Source of the DNA: Candidatus Pantoea varia
GTDB taxonomy: Bacteria > Pseudomonadota > Gammaproteobacteria > Enterobacterales > Enterobacteriaceae
Direction of reading: 5' to 3'
Length of the DNA stretch: 64,000 bases
Assembly (NCBI RefSeq): GCF_900115075.1
Contig: NZ_FOVG01000003.1
Span: 62,001 to 126,000, forward strand
The stretch's first letter is position 1; each line of letters opens with the position of its first letter. This document shows, one piece after another, positions 44,538-53,012 of the stretch. The notes below the pieces were generated by a model. It worked only from the letters and a program-made list of their open reading frames with translations, was not told the origin of the DNA and ran no database searches. A program made the position numbers and the translations under genes.

Positions 44538-44566
44538 GTTGTAAGTTAAGCGGGCAGCTTCGTCAA
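44538..44566 (-). promoter_or_regulatory. Promoter of the thiOSGF operon
   Basis: On the minus strand TTGACG (44566-44561) and TACAAC (44543-44538) are spaced by 17 bases. Transcription would start at the 5' edge of the TPP riboswitch. Confidence 0.75.
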
Positions 44567-44600
44567 GCCGCGTGCAGGCTGTAAAACCAGAATATCGGGA

Positions 44601-45146
44601 TTAACGGGCAGACCCGAACGACCAGTCAGCGGCGGTGGCCAGTGTCACAAAAGGTCCCGCCAGTGTCTGATTATGATGACCAATAATACTTTCCGCAGAG
44701 AGGTGCGAATTATCGACGGTGGTATGCGCATCGGAAATCAGTGCGACGTTAAAACCCAGCTCCGGTGCCGCCCGACAGGTGGTATCAACACAGAACTCGG
44801 TTTTCATTCCGGCAATCACCAGTTGTTTGATGCCTCTTTGCCTGAGCTGAAGTTGCAGGCCGGTATCCCTGAAACAGCTGGGATATCTTTTTGTGAAAAC
44901 GACATCGGACTGCGGGCTGACCTGCAATTCCGGGATCAGCCGGGTCAACGGGCTTTGCTCATTGAAAGGGGAATGATCAGGGCCGAGGTGTCGCGCAAAA
45001 AAGACGGGGACCTGGGACTGCCGTGCTTTGGTGATGAGCAGAGTGATATTCGACAGAATGCTGTCTGCGGCAAAAGGCGCCGCTGGACCATGGAAAAGGC
45101 CCTGCTGCATATCGATGATTAAAAGTGCACTTTCAGATGTCATCAT
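44601..45146 (-). CDS. Isochorismatase-family cysteine hydrolase
   Basis: This 181-residue enzyme has the family catalytic triad regions: D12 in LLIIDMQQGLF, a lysine in VFTKRYPSCF near 83, and the cysteine in AGMKTEFCVDTTCRAA near 118. Members hydrolyse isochorismate, nicotinamide, N-carbamoyl compounds or other amides. The architecture is that of the small stand-alone hydrolases and the substrate is not specified. A GGAG ribosome binding site supports the start; a second ATG three bases later is possible. Confidence 0.88.
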   Translation of the reverse strand: MMTSESALLIIDMQQGLFHGPAAPFAADSILSNITLLITKARQSQVPVFFARHLGPDHSPFNEQSPLTRLIPELQVSPQSDVVFTKRYPSCFRDTGLQLQLRQRGIKQLVIAGMKTEFCVDTTCRAAPELGFNVALISDAHTTVDNSHLSAESIIGHHNQTLAGPFVTLATAADWSFGSAR

Positions 45147-45392
45147 GACCGGTCTCCATTCTGTTTTTAAGAACGGAGAACAGGTCCCCGTCCGGTTCGG
45201 CGGGGAGTGGGAATCTGTTGTGTCAGGTGCCCGTCACAGACTCGCCCACGCCGCCGCGGATCGCGGTGGTGGTGACGGTGGTGAAAGTCAGAACTGACAT
45301 AAACATTTTCTAATCCTGAGTTGATGAATTCGTGAGGAGTCACACCCGGAAGGAGGCAACTGAAATCTACATTACCCTGAACGCGGTCACTT

Positions 45393-45707
45393 TTAAAGCG
45401 CCTGCAGCGATTGCGTCACCGCGTCGGTGATTTCACGAATACGCGGCTCGGCGCGGCGATAATAGGTCCATTTGCCCACTTTGCTGGCTTCAACCAGCCC
45501 GGCACTGTGAAGTGCTTTCAGGCATAACGACGTGGCGGGCTGTGATAAGCCCGCCTTGTCCTGTATGAGGCTGGCACAGACGCCATACTGATCGAAGGGA
45601 TAGAGCTGGGTATAGCCCGCAAACGCTTCGTCAGGATTCTTAAGCCACTTCAGCACTGCCACTCGGGTTGGGTTGGACAGTAACTTCAGGGCATTTTCGG
45701 GGGACAT
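45393..45707 (-). CDS. ArsR-family winged-helix repressor
   Basis: This 104-residue regulator has the ArsR/SmtB winged-helix fold: ALKLLSNPTRVAVLKWL near 6-22, then GLSQPATSLCLKALHSAGLVEASKVGKWTYYRR near 54-86. It lacks the ELCVC metal site of ArsR. It has a few cysteines (C44, C62) that could sense redox or electrophiles, which is inference. It follows the old yellow enzyme gene by 16 bases and is probably co-transcribed, giving autorepression through the palindrome at 46882-46909. Confidence 0.88.
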   Translation of the reverse strand: MSPENALKLLSNPTRVAVLKWLKNPDEAFAGYTQLYPFDQYGVCASLIQDKAGLSQPATSLCLKALHSAGLVEASKVGKWTYYRRAEPRIREITDAVTQSLQAL

Positions 45708-45723
45708 GCCGCCTCACAGAGTA

Positions 45724-46842
45724 TCAGGATTGAAAAACAGGATAGTCAGTATAGCCTTTCTCAGTGCCGCCATACAGGGAGGCATTATCGACCTCATTCA
45801 GCGGATAACCCGATTTAATGCGCGCAGGCAGGTCGGGATTGGCGATGAATGAACGGCCAAAACCAAACAGATCGCCCCAGCCTTTTTCCAGCATATGCTG
45901 CGCTTTTTCAGCCGTGTATCGGCCTGAATAGATGATCGGAGATCGGAATGTTTCCCTCAATGCGACGCGGAAACTCTCGGGCATGTCCGGGCTATTATCC
46001 CAGTCCGCTTCGGCAATGGAGAGATAGCCGACTTCCAGCTCATTCAGCATTTGCGCAGCACGGATGTAGGTCGTATGAGGATCGCTTTCAACCAGACCAA
46101 GATAGACGCGCTCTTCGTCAGTACTTGAAAACAGAGGCGCAAATCTGACGCCGACACGATGGCTGCCAAAGACCGAGCTGACCGCCTCAACGACTTCACG
46201 CAGGAAGCGCAGACGATTCTCCGCTGAGCCACCATATTCATCCATACGGAAGTTAGTGTGGTCAGAAATGAACTGATTAATCAGATATCCATTGGCGGAA
46301 TGCAGCTCCACGCCGTCGAAACCGGCTGCTTTGGCATTCTCCGCTGCGCGTCGGTAGAGCGCCACGATCTCTTTAACTTCCTCTGTGGTCAGCGCCCGTG
46401 GTTCGCTGGGGGCAGTCAACATCCCGGCGCCGGGTCCGGTTTCAATGAATACCCGTACGTTGTCGGCCGCAATGGCAGACGGTGCAACCGGTGCCTGCTT
46501 GCCCGGTTGAAGTTCATTGTGTGACACACGACCTACATGCCAGAGCTGGCAGAACATTGTGGCACCTTCCTGATGTACCGCCTCGGTGACCTTTTTCCAG
46601 CCAGCGATTTGCGCGTCGCTGTGGATCCCTGGCGTCCAGGCATAGCCCTGCCCGCGAGGCTCAATCTGGGTGCCTTCGGTGACCATCAGTCCCGCGCTGG
46701 CACGCTGGCGGTAATACTCCACCATCATATCGCCGGGAATGTTGCCCGGCTGTTCACTGCGGCAGCGCGTCAGCGGCGGCAGGACAATGCGGTTACGAAG
46801 CGTGAGATCGCCCAGGTTCAGGGGGGTAAAAAGTGACGGCAT
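45724..46842 (-). CDS. Old yellow enzyme / NemA-like alkene reductase
   Basis: This 372-residue FMN enzyme uses NADPH to reduce activated alkenes, quinones, N-ethylmaleimide or nitro compounds. Family blocks are visible: PLTRCRSEQPGNIPGDMMVEYYRQRAS near 23-49, HVGRVSH near 102, the substrate-binding H/N pair in ELHSANGYLINQFISDHTN near 179-197, and GFGRSFIANPDLPARI near 325-340. An AGAGGA ribosome binding site supports the start. First gene of a two-gene operon with an arsR-type repressor, so electrophile-induced expression is likely. Confidence 0.93.
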   Translation of the reverse strand: MPSLFTPLNLGDLTLRNRIVLPPLTRCRSEQPGNIPGDMMVEYYRQRASAGLMVTEGTQIEPRGQGYAWTPGIHSDAQIAGWKKVTEAVHQEGATMFCQLWHVGRVSHNELQPGKQAPVAPSAIAADNVRVFIETGPGAGMLTAPSEPRALTTEEVKEIVALYRRAAENAKAAGFDGVELHSANGYLINQFISDHTNFRMDEYGGSAENRLRFLREVVEAVSSVFGSHRVGVRFAPLFSSTDEERVYLGLVESDPHTTYIRAAQMLNELEVGYLSIAEADWDNSPDMPESFRVALRETFRSPIIYSGRYTAEKAQHMLEKGWGDLFGFGRSFIANPDLPARIKSGYPLNEVDNASLYGGTEKGYTDYPVFQS

Positions 46843-46874
46843 AACAAAAAGTCCTCTGATGTTTAAGAGGCGCC

Positions 46875-46909
46875 ATTATATTTACACATTTAAATTTGTA
46901 AATGTGTAA
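46875..46909 (-). promoter_or_regulatory. OYE-arsR promoter covered by a 28-bp palindrome
   Basis: TTACACATTTA (46882-46892) and TAAATGTGTAA (46899-46909) are perfect 11-bp inverted arms with 6 bases between. On the minus strand the -35 TTTACA (46902-46897) and -10 TATAAT (46880-46875), spaced by 16 bases, lie on or next to this palindrome. A bound repressor would block RNA polymerase. The likely ligand is the ArsR protein encoded in the operon. Confidence 0.85.
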
Positions 46910-46992
46910 TCTGTGCTTTTGTTCCGGAACCGTTTATCAGGGGTAGGTCCTGCAGACGTCGCACTCAGGCCAGCTGCAGGATCTTCAGAACA

Positions 46993-47880
46993 TTAAGAAG
47001 CGTATTTTTCAGTGAACGCCTGCCACTGCTGGCAATAGATATCCAGCTGCTTCAACGCGCCATCAATAGACGGTTGTGCAGCATTGCCGGGGTTCGGTGT
47101 TGCACGGATTATTGCCGCAAAGGCACTGAATACAGCGTTCATATCACCGTCCGGGTTCATGGCTTTCATCATGCCGTTCAGCTCAACCTGAGGCCGTGCG
47201 GTGCCGCTTTCAAACTTTTTGAGATCATCACGTGCACTATCCTGCATGTCGCGAGTGCCATAACGCATAGCTAACGTCAGCGTATCCTGAGCGCCCGACA
47301 ACATCGCACTGTTACGAATAGCCACTTTGACGTTTATCATCTGATCAGCAATGCCCGTTGCCTGTTTCTGGTTATCTCCGGAGACATATTTTTCAATCAG
47401 TTTATGGAGCTTAGACTGAGTCAGGGTAAGCGCCATGGCTTCTGCGGTATCGCTGTTATCGTAACGACCACGCCCCACCTGCCCTTCAGCCAGTACCTGA
47501 TGTAAGGCAGCAGCAAAGTCATCCATCGCGCTCTGCGTATTGTCAGCCGTCATACTCAGGAGTGGACTCAGTGTGCTGGCATCCGTGCTGGTGTTGAGAT
47601 CGTTGAATAAGGCATACCCGAGATTAACGGACGGCCCCTGACCGGATGACTTTAACTCTGCAAGTGCTGTCAGATTTTTTTCCTGCTGCTCTGCCGAAAT
47701 GGGTTCATCGCGGGCTTGTAACAGCCGTGCTCTTGCCTCCGGGGAGATTACCACCACACTGGCCGGTAACGCTTTTGCGGTAAGGCTCTCTTTAACGTTG
47801 TCCGATGCTGTATTTGGTGTGATGAGCGTGGTTGAATATTCTCTTGCCACATCTGTGGTAATGCCACTGATTAACCCCAT
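46993..47880 (-). CDS. Unknown protein, 295 residues
   Basis: This open frame is predicted to be largely helical and is Ala-, Ser- and Asp-rich, with no signal peptide, membrane segment or recognisable catalytic motif. ATG 47880 is preferred over 47922 because GAGGG precedes it. The N-terminal part (about 1-110) is low in order and rich in Thr/Ser. The C-terminal part (about 110-295) is regular helical. I do not recognise a family. The composition resembles secreted or structural proteins of enterobacteria, but no secretion genes are near. It is divergent from the P-loop kinase-like gene. Confidence 0.75.
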   Translation of the reverse strand: MGLISGITTDVAREYSTTLITPNTASDNVKESLTAKALPASVVVISPEARARLLQARDEPISAEQQEKNLTALAELKSSGQGPSVNLGYALFNDLNTSTDASTLSPLLSMTADNTQSAMDDFAAALHQVLAEGQVGRGRYDNSDTAEAMALTLTQSKLHKLIEKYVSGDNQKQATGIADQMINVKVAIRNSAMLSGAQDTLTLAMRYGTRDMQDSARDDLKKFESGTARPQVELNGMMKAMNPDGDMNAVFSAFAAIIRATPNPGNAAQPSIDGALKQLDIYCQQWQAFTEKYAS

Positions 47881-48095
47881 AATGCCCTCTACGGTTTGTC
47901 TGGTTGAACAATTAATCGGCAAGATGTAACTGATCTTTACAGGCTTATATTCAATCCGTGAGTGAGGCGACTTATTTGAGGTTTAAATATCAGAGCCATT
48001 ACGACAGGACTTTACTTCACCATGCGTGCAGAATGCTTAAGTTGAACCTCCAGCAGGTCAGCGCAACCAGACAGGGAATCTCCAGAGGCAAAGTT

Positions 48096-48662
48096 GTGAT
48101 TAATACACTTTCTTTAGACGCGCTTGGGTCACGCATTTGTATTATGGGGCCGTCGAACAGCGGGAAATCTACCCTGGCTGATGCTATTTCTCGAAAAACA
48201 GCCTTGCCTGCCGTTCATCTGGATCAACTTCACTATATTCCAGGAACGCAATGGATTCCCAGAGCACCGGCTGAGTTTATGCGTTTGCACGCTGACGCGG
48301 TGAGTCAGGAAAAATGGGTTATGGATGGGAATTACACAAAATGTATTAAAGAACGTCTCGCTCGCGCCACAGGATTCATTCTTCTGGATGTAAAAGTGCC
48401 AGTGGCGCTGTTTCGGTATATTCGGAGATGTTATTCATCCACACCACGAGTTGGAGGCCTGGAGATGAGCAGAGAACATATGACCCTGGATATGCTCAAC
48501 TATATTCTCCTTACTGCTCCGAAGAATCGAAAGCGCCATAAAAAGCTTTACGAGCAGGTCAGACTTCCAAAACTTCTGCTTCATTCTTCGCGTGATTTTC
48601 AAACCTGTTCGAAGTACTGGGGCTTATCATTAAAAATGACTGACCAGCACCAGTGCGATTAA
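48096..48662 (+). CDS. P-loop NTPase, FlaR/adenylate-kinase-like
   Basis: This protein of about 188 residues has a Walker A motif GPSNSGKST near residue 18. The region AVHLDQLHYIPGTQWIPR follows, then WVMDGNYTKCIKERL, as in the small ATPases annotated as DNA topology modulation protein FlaR. GTG 48096 is chosen because AGAGG lies 8 bases upstream and the P-loop then falls near the N-terminus, as in the family. The frame is open back to 47958, which would add 46 residues with no family counterpart. The biological role is unknown. It ends overlapping the convergent GFA gene by 4 bases. Confidence 0.75.
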   Translation: MINTLSLDALGSRICIMGPSNSGKSTLADAISRKTALPAVHLDQLHYIPGTQWIPRAPAEFMRLHADAVSQEKWVMDGNYTKCIKERLARATGFILLDVKVPVALFRYIRRCYSSTPRVGGLEMSREHMTLDMLNYILLTAPKNRKRHKKLYEQVRLPKLLLHSSRDFQTCSKYWGLSLKMTDQHQCD

Positions 48663-49087
48663 TCAACGAGCATCAAGCTCGTCAAAAGCGCATTCAGCGA
48701 CCCGACTGGCCCGGCATGATTTGTATCTGAACGGGTTGTATCCCAGGGCATGGCGTCATCGATACAGTAATCCCCAATGCATTGCATTTCGGCAGAGTCA
48801 TTGAGTAAACCTACCGGGATCCAGATATAGGGCTTGCCCCGCAACAGGTTAGGCACGGTAGAGCCGCAGCTGGAACAAAAATCGTTGCGATAACCTGTGG
48901 GTTTACGCCACGAAGCGATGCGGCTTGCACCTGATAGCCAGCTAAAGTCCGCCTCATTCACCAGCGTCGCCAGGTTATAGCCGGTTCCGCTCTGCTTTCT
49001 GCATAGTGAACAGTGGCAGCGGTAATAAAACGCGGGGGTGACTGAGATTTCAAAAGTCACGGCTTCGCACAGACATCCGCCTTTCAT
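48659..49087 (-). CDS. GFA-family (glutathione-dependent formaldehyde-activating-like) protein
   Basis: This 142-residue zinc protein has the full cysteine pattern of the family: GGCLCEAVTF near 3, CHCSLCRKQSG near 24, and FCSSCGS near 70. The founding member promotes formaldehyde-glutathione adduct formation; most homologues are unassigned. ATG 49087 follows AAGGCG and gives the usual N-terminus; the frame extends upstream to 49159 without family similarity. Confidence 0.88.
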   Translation of the reverse strand: MKGGCLCEAVTFEISVTPAFYYRCHCSLCRKQSGTGYNLATLVNEADFSWLSGASRIASWRKPTGYRNDFCSSCGSTVPNLLRGKPYIWIPVGLLNDSAEMQCIGDYCIDDAMPWDTTRSDTNHAGPVGSLNALLTSLMLVD

Positions 49088-49179
49088 TTTATCGCCTTGT
49101 GGGTTGGGTTTATGAAATTGCTCGGTATTTTTCGGTTCTGAAACAGCAGCGGGTAACACTCAGTCATCCCTGACCGTAA

Positions 49180-49809
49180 TCAGCTACGGCTGAACACCAG
49201 TTTCAGACCTGCCAGCGCAAAGCAGCAGGCTAACAGTGCATCGAGTCCGCGACGAATGCGACGGTAAAAGGCGCCCATGACCGCGGTTGAGAACAGCAGA
49301 GCATATCCGCCGAACACAAAGACGCAAATGGCCGCACAGCCGCAAATAATGATCGGTAGCGTTGAAGCCATCCCCTCCGGCTTCAGCGCAAACGACATAA
49401 TGGCTACCCAGGTGAGAATCGCTTTGGGATTGCCGATATGCATCAGGATACCCTGACGGAAAAGCCTGCCATATGCGACCCGCTCATCGCTGGCGTTAAA
49501 GTCACTGGCTTCCGTCCGGCGCAAAGCCGATTTGCCCGCTTTAAACGCCAGCCAGAGCAGATATAAGCCACCGCCAATTTTTAAGGCAATCAGCAACTGT
49601 GCGAAGGTTGCCAGCACGGTCAGCACACCGCAGGCGGCCAGCAACGCCCAGATCATTGAACCACTCACGACACCCGCCGCCAGCGCCAGTGCGGCACCTC
49701 TGCCCTTTTTCATCGCGGTGCCCATAATGGCCATATTGCTCGGCCCGGGACTGGCCGTGGCGACAAGATAGGTAGTGAAGATCAGGACTAACTCGTGCGA
49801 AAGCGCCAT
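49180..49809 (-). CDS. LysE/RhtB-family amino-acid exporter
   Basis: This 209-residue inner-membrane protein has six predicted segments. It carries the family N-terminal motif ATASPGPSNMAIMGTAMKKGRGAA near 16-39 and GNPKAILTW near 126. It exports amino acids or their derivatives. Two adjacent ATG codons (49812, 49809) are possible; the second gives better spacing to GAGG. It points away from an acetyltransferase gene. Confidence 0.9.
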   Translation of the reverse strand: MALSHELVLIFTTYLVATASPGPSNMAIMGTAMKKGRGAALALAAGVVSGSMIWALLAACGVLTVLATFAQLLIALKIGGGLYLLWLAFKAGKSALRRTEASDFNASDERVAYGRLFRQGILMHIGNPKAILTWVAIMSFALKPEGMASTLPIIICGCAAICVFVFGGYALLFSTAVMGAFYRRIRRGLDALLACCFALAGLKLVFSRS

Positions 49810-49946
49810 CATTGCCTCGGTGATGAGTGGTTATCCATCTGTTATATCGGCTGGCGTATGAATTTACAATTCATTCACACGCTGCCGTTCAGCTTCCAAA
49901 GAATGTCCGCCACCGCATGCGCACGTTAACGTTCAGGCAGTGCCAG

Positions 49947-50456
49947 TCAGGGATGATTGCGGTCATCCAGACGCAACTGCATAAATGTCAGATCCAGCCA
50001 GCGCCCAAATTTATTGCCGACTTCTTTCATGGTACCCGCTTCAGTGAAGCCCAGCTTTTTATGCAGCGTGATTGACGCTCTGTTTTCCGATTCAATACCC
50101 GCCACCATCACGTGCTTTTTGCTCTTACAGGCAAGCTGAATTAACGTCCGCATCAGGGCATCACCTATGCCTTGTCCCCGCGCGTTTTTATGAACGTAAA
50201 CAGAATGCTCCACGGTGTGACGATATCCATCCCAGGGCCGCCAGTCACCGTATGAAGCATATCCCAGCACGCTATCATCCTTGTCCGCTGCCACTATCAC
50301 AGGAAAACCCGCCTGCTGACGACTGTGTATCCATGCGATACGGTTAGCGACATCTACCCTGCTTTCATTCCAGATAGCCGTGGTGTTAAGCACCGCATCG
50401 TTATAAATCTCAGCAATCACATCAGCATCACTTTCAATAGCCTTACGAATAATCAT
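49947..50456 (-). CDS. GNAT acetyltransferase, phosphinothricin-acetyltransferase-like
   Basis: This 169-residue enzyme has the GNAT core: IRKAIESDADVIAEIYNDAV near 3-22, TVEHSVYVHKNARGQGIGDALMRTLIQ near 80-106 with the acetyl-CoA pyrophosphate loop RGQGIG, and SENRASITLHKKLGFTEAG near 122-140. It resembles PPT/methionine-sulfone acetyltransferases, for which amino-acid analogues are substrates. It is divergent from an XRE-cupin regulator across 63 bases, so regulation by that protein is likely. A longer start at 50477 is possible. Confidence 0.88.
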   Translation of the reverse strand: MIIRKAIESDADVIAEIYNDAVLNTTAIWNESRVDVANRIAWIHSRQQAGFPVIVAADKDDSVLGYASYGDWRPWDGYRHTVEHSVYVHKNARGQGIGDALMRTLIQLACKSKKHVMVAGIESENRASITLHKKLGFTEAGTMKEVGNKFGRWLDLTFMQLRLDDRNHP

Positions 50457-50519
50457 GGTAGACACCCCTTTGCTCATTCACTAAAGTAGATGAATTGTAC
50501 ACAATGATAGTTATCCATT

Positions 50520-51098
50520 ATGTTAGATGAAATGTCCAGCAAAGAAGACAACCTGAATATCCGGATCGGATTAAAGGTTAAAGAGGAAAGAGAAAAGCGC
50601 GGCTGGTCACTGACTGAACTGGCAGGTCACTCCGGTGTATCGCGGGCGATGATCCACAAAATCGAGCGTGGAGAGAGCAGCCCGACAGCAGTTCTGTTAG
50701 CGCGGCTCTCGGGCTCTTTTGACATGAGCATCTCGCAGCTTCTGGCCCAGACCGAAGTTCAGACAGGCACGCTGGTCAGGCACGAAAATCAGCCGGTATG
50801 GCAGGATCCTGAGACCGGCTATTTGCGTCGGCACGTTTCACCGGGTGAGATGCCGGTCGATCTGGTCAGTGTCGAACTGCCGGCCAATACCGCTGTGCCG
50901 ATGCCAGCTATCTCCTATATTTCAAGACGTCAGCTGATATGGGTACTGGAAGGGTCATTGACGTTCGAAGCGGGGTCGAGCACTTATGAAATGGCGGCTG
51001 GCGACTGTCTGGAACTGGGCGATCCGGCTGATTGTGTCTTCAGAAATAACACCAGCAAGGCGTGTCGATACGCTGTGATCGTCCTGCGGCCAGTCTGA
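50520..51098 (+). CDS. XRE-cupin transcriptional regulator
   Basis: This 192-residue regulator has an N-terminal helix-turn-helix of the Cro/XRE type (WSLTELAGHSGVSRAMIHKIERGESSPTA, residues 28-57). A C-terminal cupin_2-type sensor domain covers about 110-190. Such proteins commonly control neighbouring transporters or acetyltransferases in response to small ligands. It is divergent from the GNAT gene. The short intergenic region contains ATTGT-N2-ACAAT (50494-50505), a small candidate operator. Confidence 0.9.
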   Translation: MLDEMSSKEDNLNIRIGLKVKEEREKRGWSLTELAGHSGVSRAMIHKIERGESSPTAVLLARLSGSFDMSISQLLAQTEVQTGTLVRHENQPVWQDPETGYLRRHVSPGEMPVDLVSVELPANTAVPMPAISYISRRQLIWVLEGSLTFEAGSSTYEMAAGDCLELGDPADCVFRNNTSKACRYAVIVLRPV

Positions 51099-51192
51099 TC
51101 CGTTTCGTGGCAGAAAACCATCCTCGATGATGGATTTATACCGCGCTGTTTCTGGACGGATTATCGCAATAGCGCGGTTTAGCCGCGGTTAT

Positions 51193-51648
51193 TTAACGAT
51201 TATTTCCGGCATAGATATCAGGCCGGGTAATCGTCCAGATAAAGTTTTCCTGGTTAACGGGTTCATAACCGAGCTTTTTATAAAGCCAGGGAGCCGTTGT
51301 GGTACACAGCAGGATTCTGCGCAGTTTTATGAAAACCGGGTGGTCATGAACTGACGCCATGAGCCATCTGCTCAGCCCCTTGCCCTGATATTCTTCCAGA
51401 ATATAAACATCACTCAGCCAGGCGAAGGTCGCATAATCGGTAATCAGCCGGGCAAACCCTATTTGTGACTCATCATCATAGACACCAAAAGTCAGGCTGT
51501 TCTCTATCGACACGGCGACAGTATTCATGTCGATGCCAGCCGCCCAGGTTGAACGCGTCAGATACTGATGGATAGCCTTCTGGTCTAATTTTGCCTTATC
51601 CGTACTGATCAGATATGAGCTATTGCGCCATTCAAATACTGTAGTCAT
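51193..51648 (-). CDS. GNAT-family N-acetyltransferase
   Basis: This 151-residue protein has the compact GNAT fold: FARLITDYATFAWLSDVYILEEYQGKGLSRWLM near 70-102, with the acetyl-CoA loop in YQGKGLS, and APWLYKKLGYEPV near 122. It matches the YjdJ/Aac3-like small acetyltransferases of unknown substrate. The GGGAGAGGG ribosome binding site supports ATG 51648 over the TTG six bases upstream. Confidence 0.88.
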   Translation of the reverse strand: MTTVFEWRNSSYLISTDKAKLDQKAIHQYLTRSTWAAGIDMNTVAVSIENSLTFGVYDDESQIGFARLITDYATFAWLSDVYILEEYQGKGLSRWLMASVHDHPVFIKLRRILLCTTTAPWLYKKLGYEPVNQENFIWTITRPDIYAGNNR

Positions 51649-51887
51649 CTTCAATCCCTCTCCCTGATGATTTATTCATAACACCAGCCGTCAGGTCAGC
51701 CTGATCATGCTGTGACATCACTCATCTCATATCAGATATAACATGTCTCCGTTGGCAGAGGATCAGGGTGAAAGATTTTTTTAAGATACGGATGGCGGGC
51801 AAAGTGAAGGTGATGAAGAGGGGTGATGGCGTTTTTTATGCTGACACTCATCCTTGTGCAAATCCACTTTTAGCACAGGGATGAAAT

Positions 51888-51937
51888 CTCAGTCCGGCTT
51901 TTGCTCTCTCTACAATCAAATCGCCAGCCGGACTGAG
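51888..51937 (-). other. Stem-loop after mesD, possible terminator
   Basis: CTCAGTCCGGC (51888-51898) and GCCGGACTGAG (51927-51937) form a perfect 11-bp stem with a 28-base loop, starting 17 bases after the mesD stop. On the minus strand it is followed by ATTTC, so only a weak U-tract is present. Confidence 0.6.
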
Positions 51938-51953
51938 CCTTATCAGGAAAAGA

Positions 51954-52985
51954 TTATTTTCCCAGAATCTCTCTGCGGACAATCTCTGCGCCAGCACTCA
52001 ACGCATGCAGTTTACCATTCGCAACCTGGCGCGGCAGTGGGATCATGCCACAGTTGGTTGAAGGATAGAGATTTTCAGCATCCACAAACTGCAGCGCTTT
52101 GCGCAGCGTCTCAGCCACGGATTCAGGTGTCTCAATCTCATGGGTTGCCACATCGATGGCACCGACCATTACTTTTTTACCGCGAATCAGCTCGATCAGA
52201 TCCATCGGAACGCGCGAGTTCTGACACTCCAGTGAAACGATATCAATAGCCGAGCGCTGCAGTTTCGGGAACACCTCTTCATACTGACGCCACTCGGTAC
52301 CCAGCGTCTTCTTCCAGTCAGTATTCGCTTTAATGCCGTAGCCATAGCAGATGTGAACGGCGGTTTCGCACTTCAGACCTTGAATGGCACGCTCTAACGC
52401 AGCGATACCCCAGTCATTCACTTCATCGAAAAAGACGTTAAACGCTGGCTCATCAAACTGAATGATATCCACACCGGCTGCTTCTAACTCTTTGGCTTCC
52501 TGATTAAGGATTTTTGCGAATTCCCAGGCCAGCTTTTCGCGACTTTTGTAGTGATTGTCATAAAGGGTATCGATCATGGTCATCGGACCCGGCAGCGCCC
52601 ACTTAATAGGACGATCGGTCAGCTTACGCAGGATTTTCGCATCTTCAACAAACACGGGCTTCTGACGTGAGACTTCACCCACCACGGTCGGGACACTTGC
52701 ATCGTAACGATTACGGATGCGGACCACTTCGCGCTTTTCAAAATCCACGCCGCTGAGGTGTTCAATAAAAGTCGTTACGAAGTGCTGACGGGTCTGCTCG
52801 CCATCACTGACGATATCAATACCGGCCCGAACCTGATCGTCCAGACACAGACGCAGCGCATCTCTTTTGCCGTCAATTAACTCGTCATCCTGCAATTTCC
52901 AGGGTGACCAGAGCACTTCTGGCTGCGCAATCCAGGAAGGTTTAGGCAGGCTGCCAGCAGTAGATGTCGGTAATAAGGTTTTCAT
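51954..52985 (-). CDS. mesD: MesD, folate-independent methionine synthase (core MetE)
   Basis: This 343-residue protein corresponds to the C-terminal catalytic barrel of MetE only. The zinc ligands are in place: H211-x-C213 (AVHICYGYG) and C312 (PSTNCGMIP). The N-terminal half of MetE that binds polyglutamyl folate is absent. Together with the adjacent DUF1852 gene this matches the described MesD/MesX pair, in which MesD forms methionine from homocysteine without methyl-tetrahydrofolate and needs MesX and oxygen. The true methyl donor is not known. It follows mesX by 27 bases in one operon. Confidence 0.9.
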   Translation of the reverse strand: MKTLLPTSTAGSLPKPSWIAQPEVLWSPWKLQDDELIDGKRDALRLCLDDQVRAGIDIVSDGEQTRQHFVTTFIEHLSGVDFEKREVVRIRNRYDASVPTVVGEVSRQKPVFVEDAKILRKLTDRPIKWALPGPMTMIDTLYDNHYKSREKLAWEFAKILNQEAKELEAAGVDIIQFDEPAFNVFFDEVNDWGIAALERAIQGLKCETAVHICYGYGIKANTDWKKTLGTEWRQYEEVFPKLQRSAIDIVSLECQNSRVPMDLIELIRGKKVMVGAIDVATHEIETPESVAETLRKALQFVDAENLYPSTNCGMIPLPRQVANGKLHALSAGAEIVRREILGK

Positions 52986-53012
52986 AGCAGGTGACCTTCT
53001 ATTTTTAATTAA

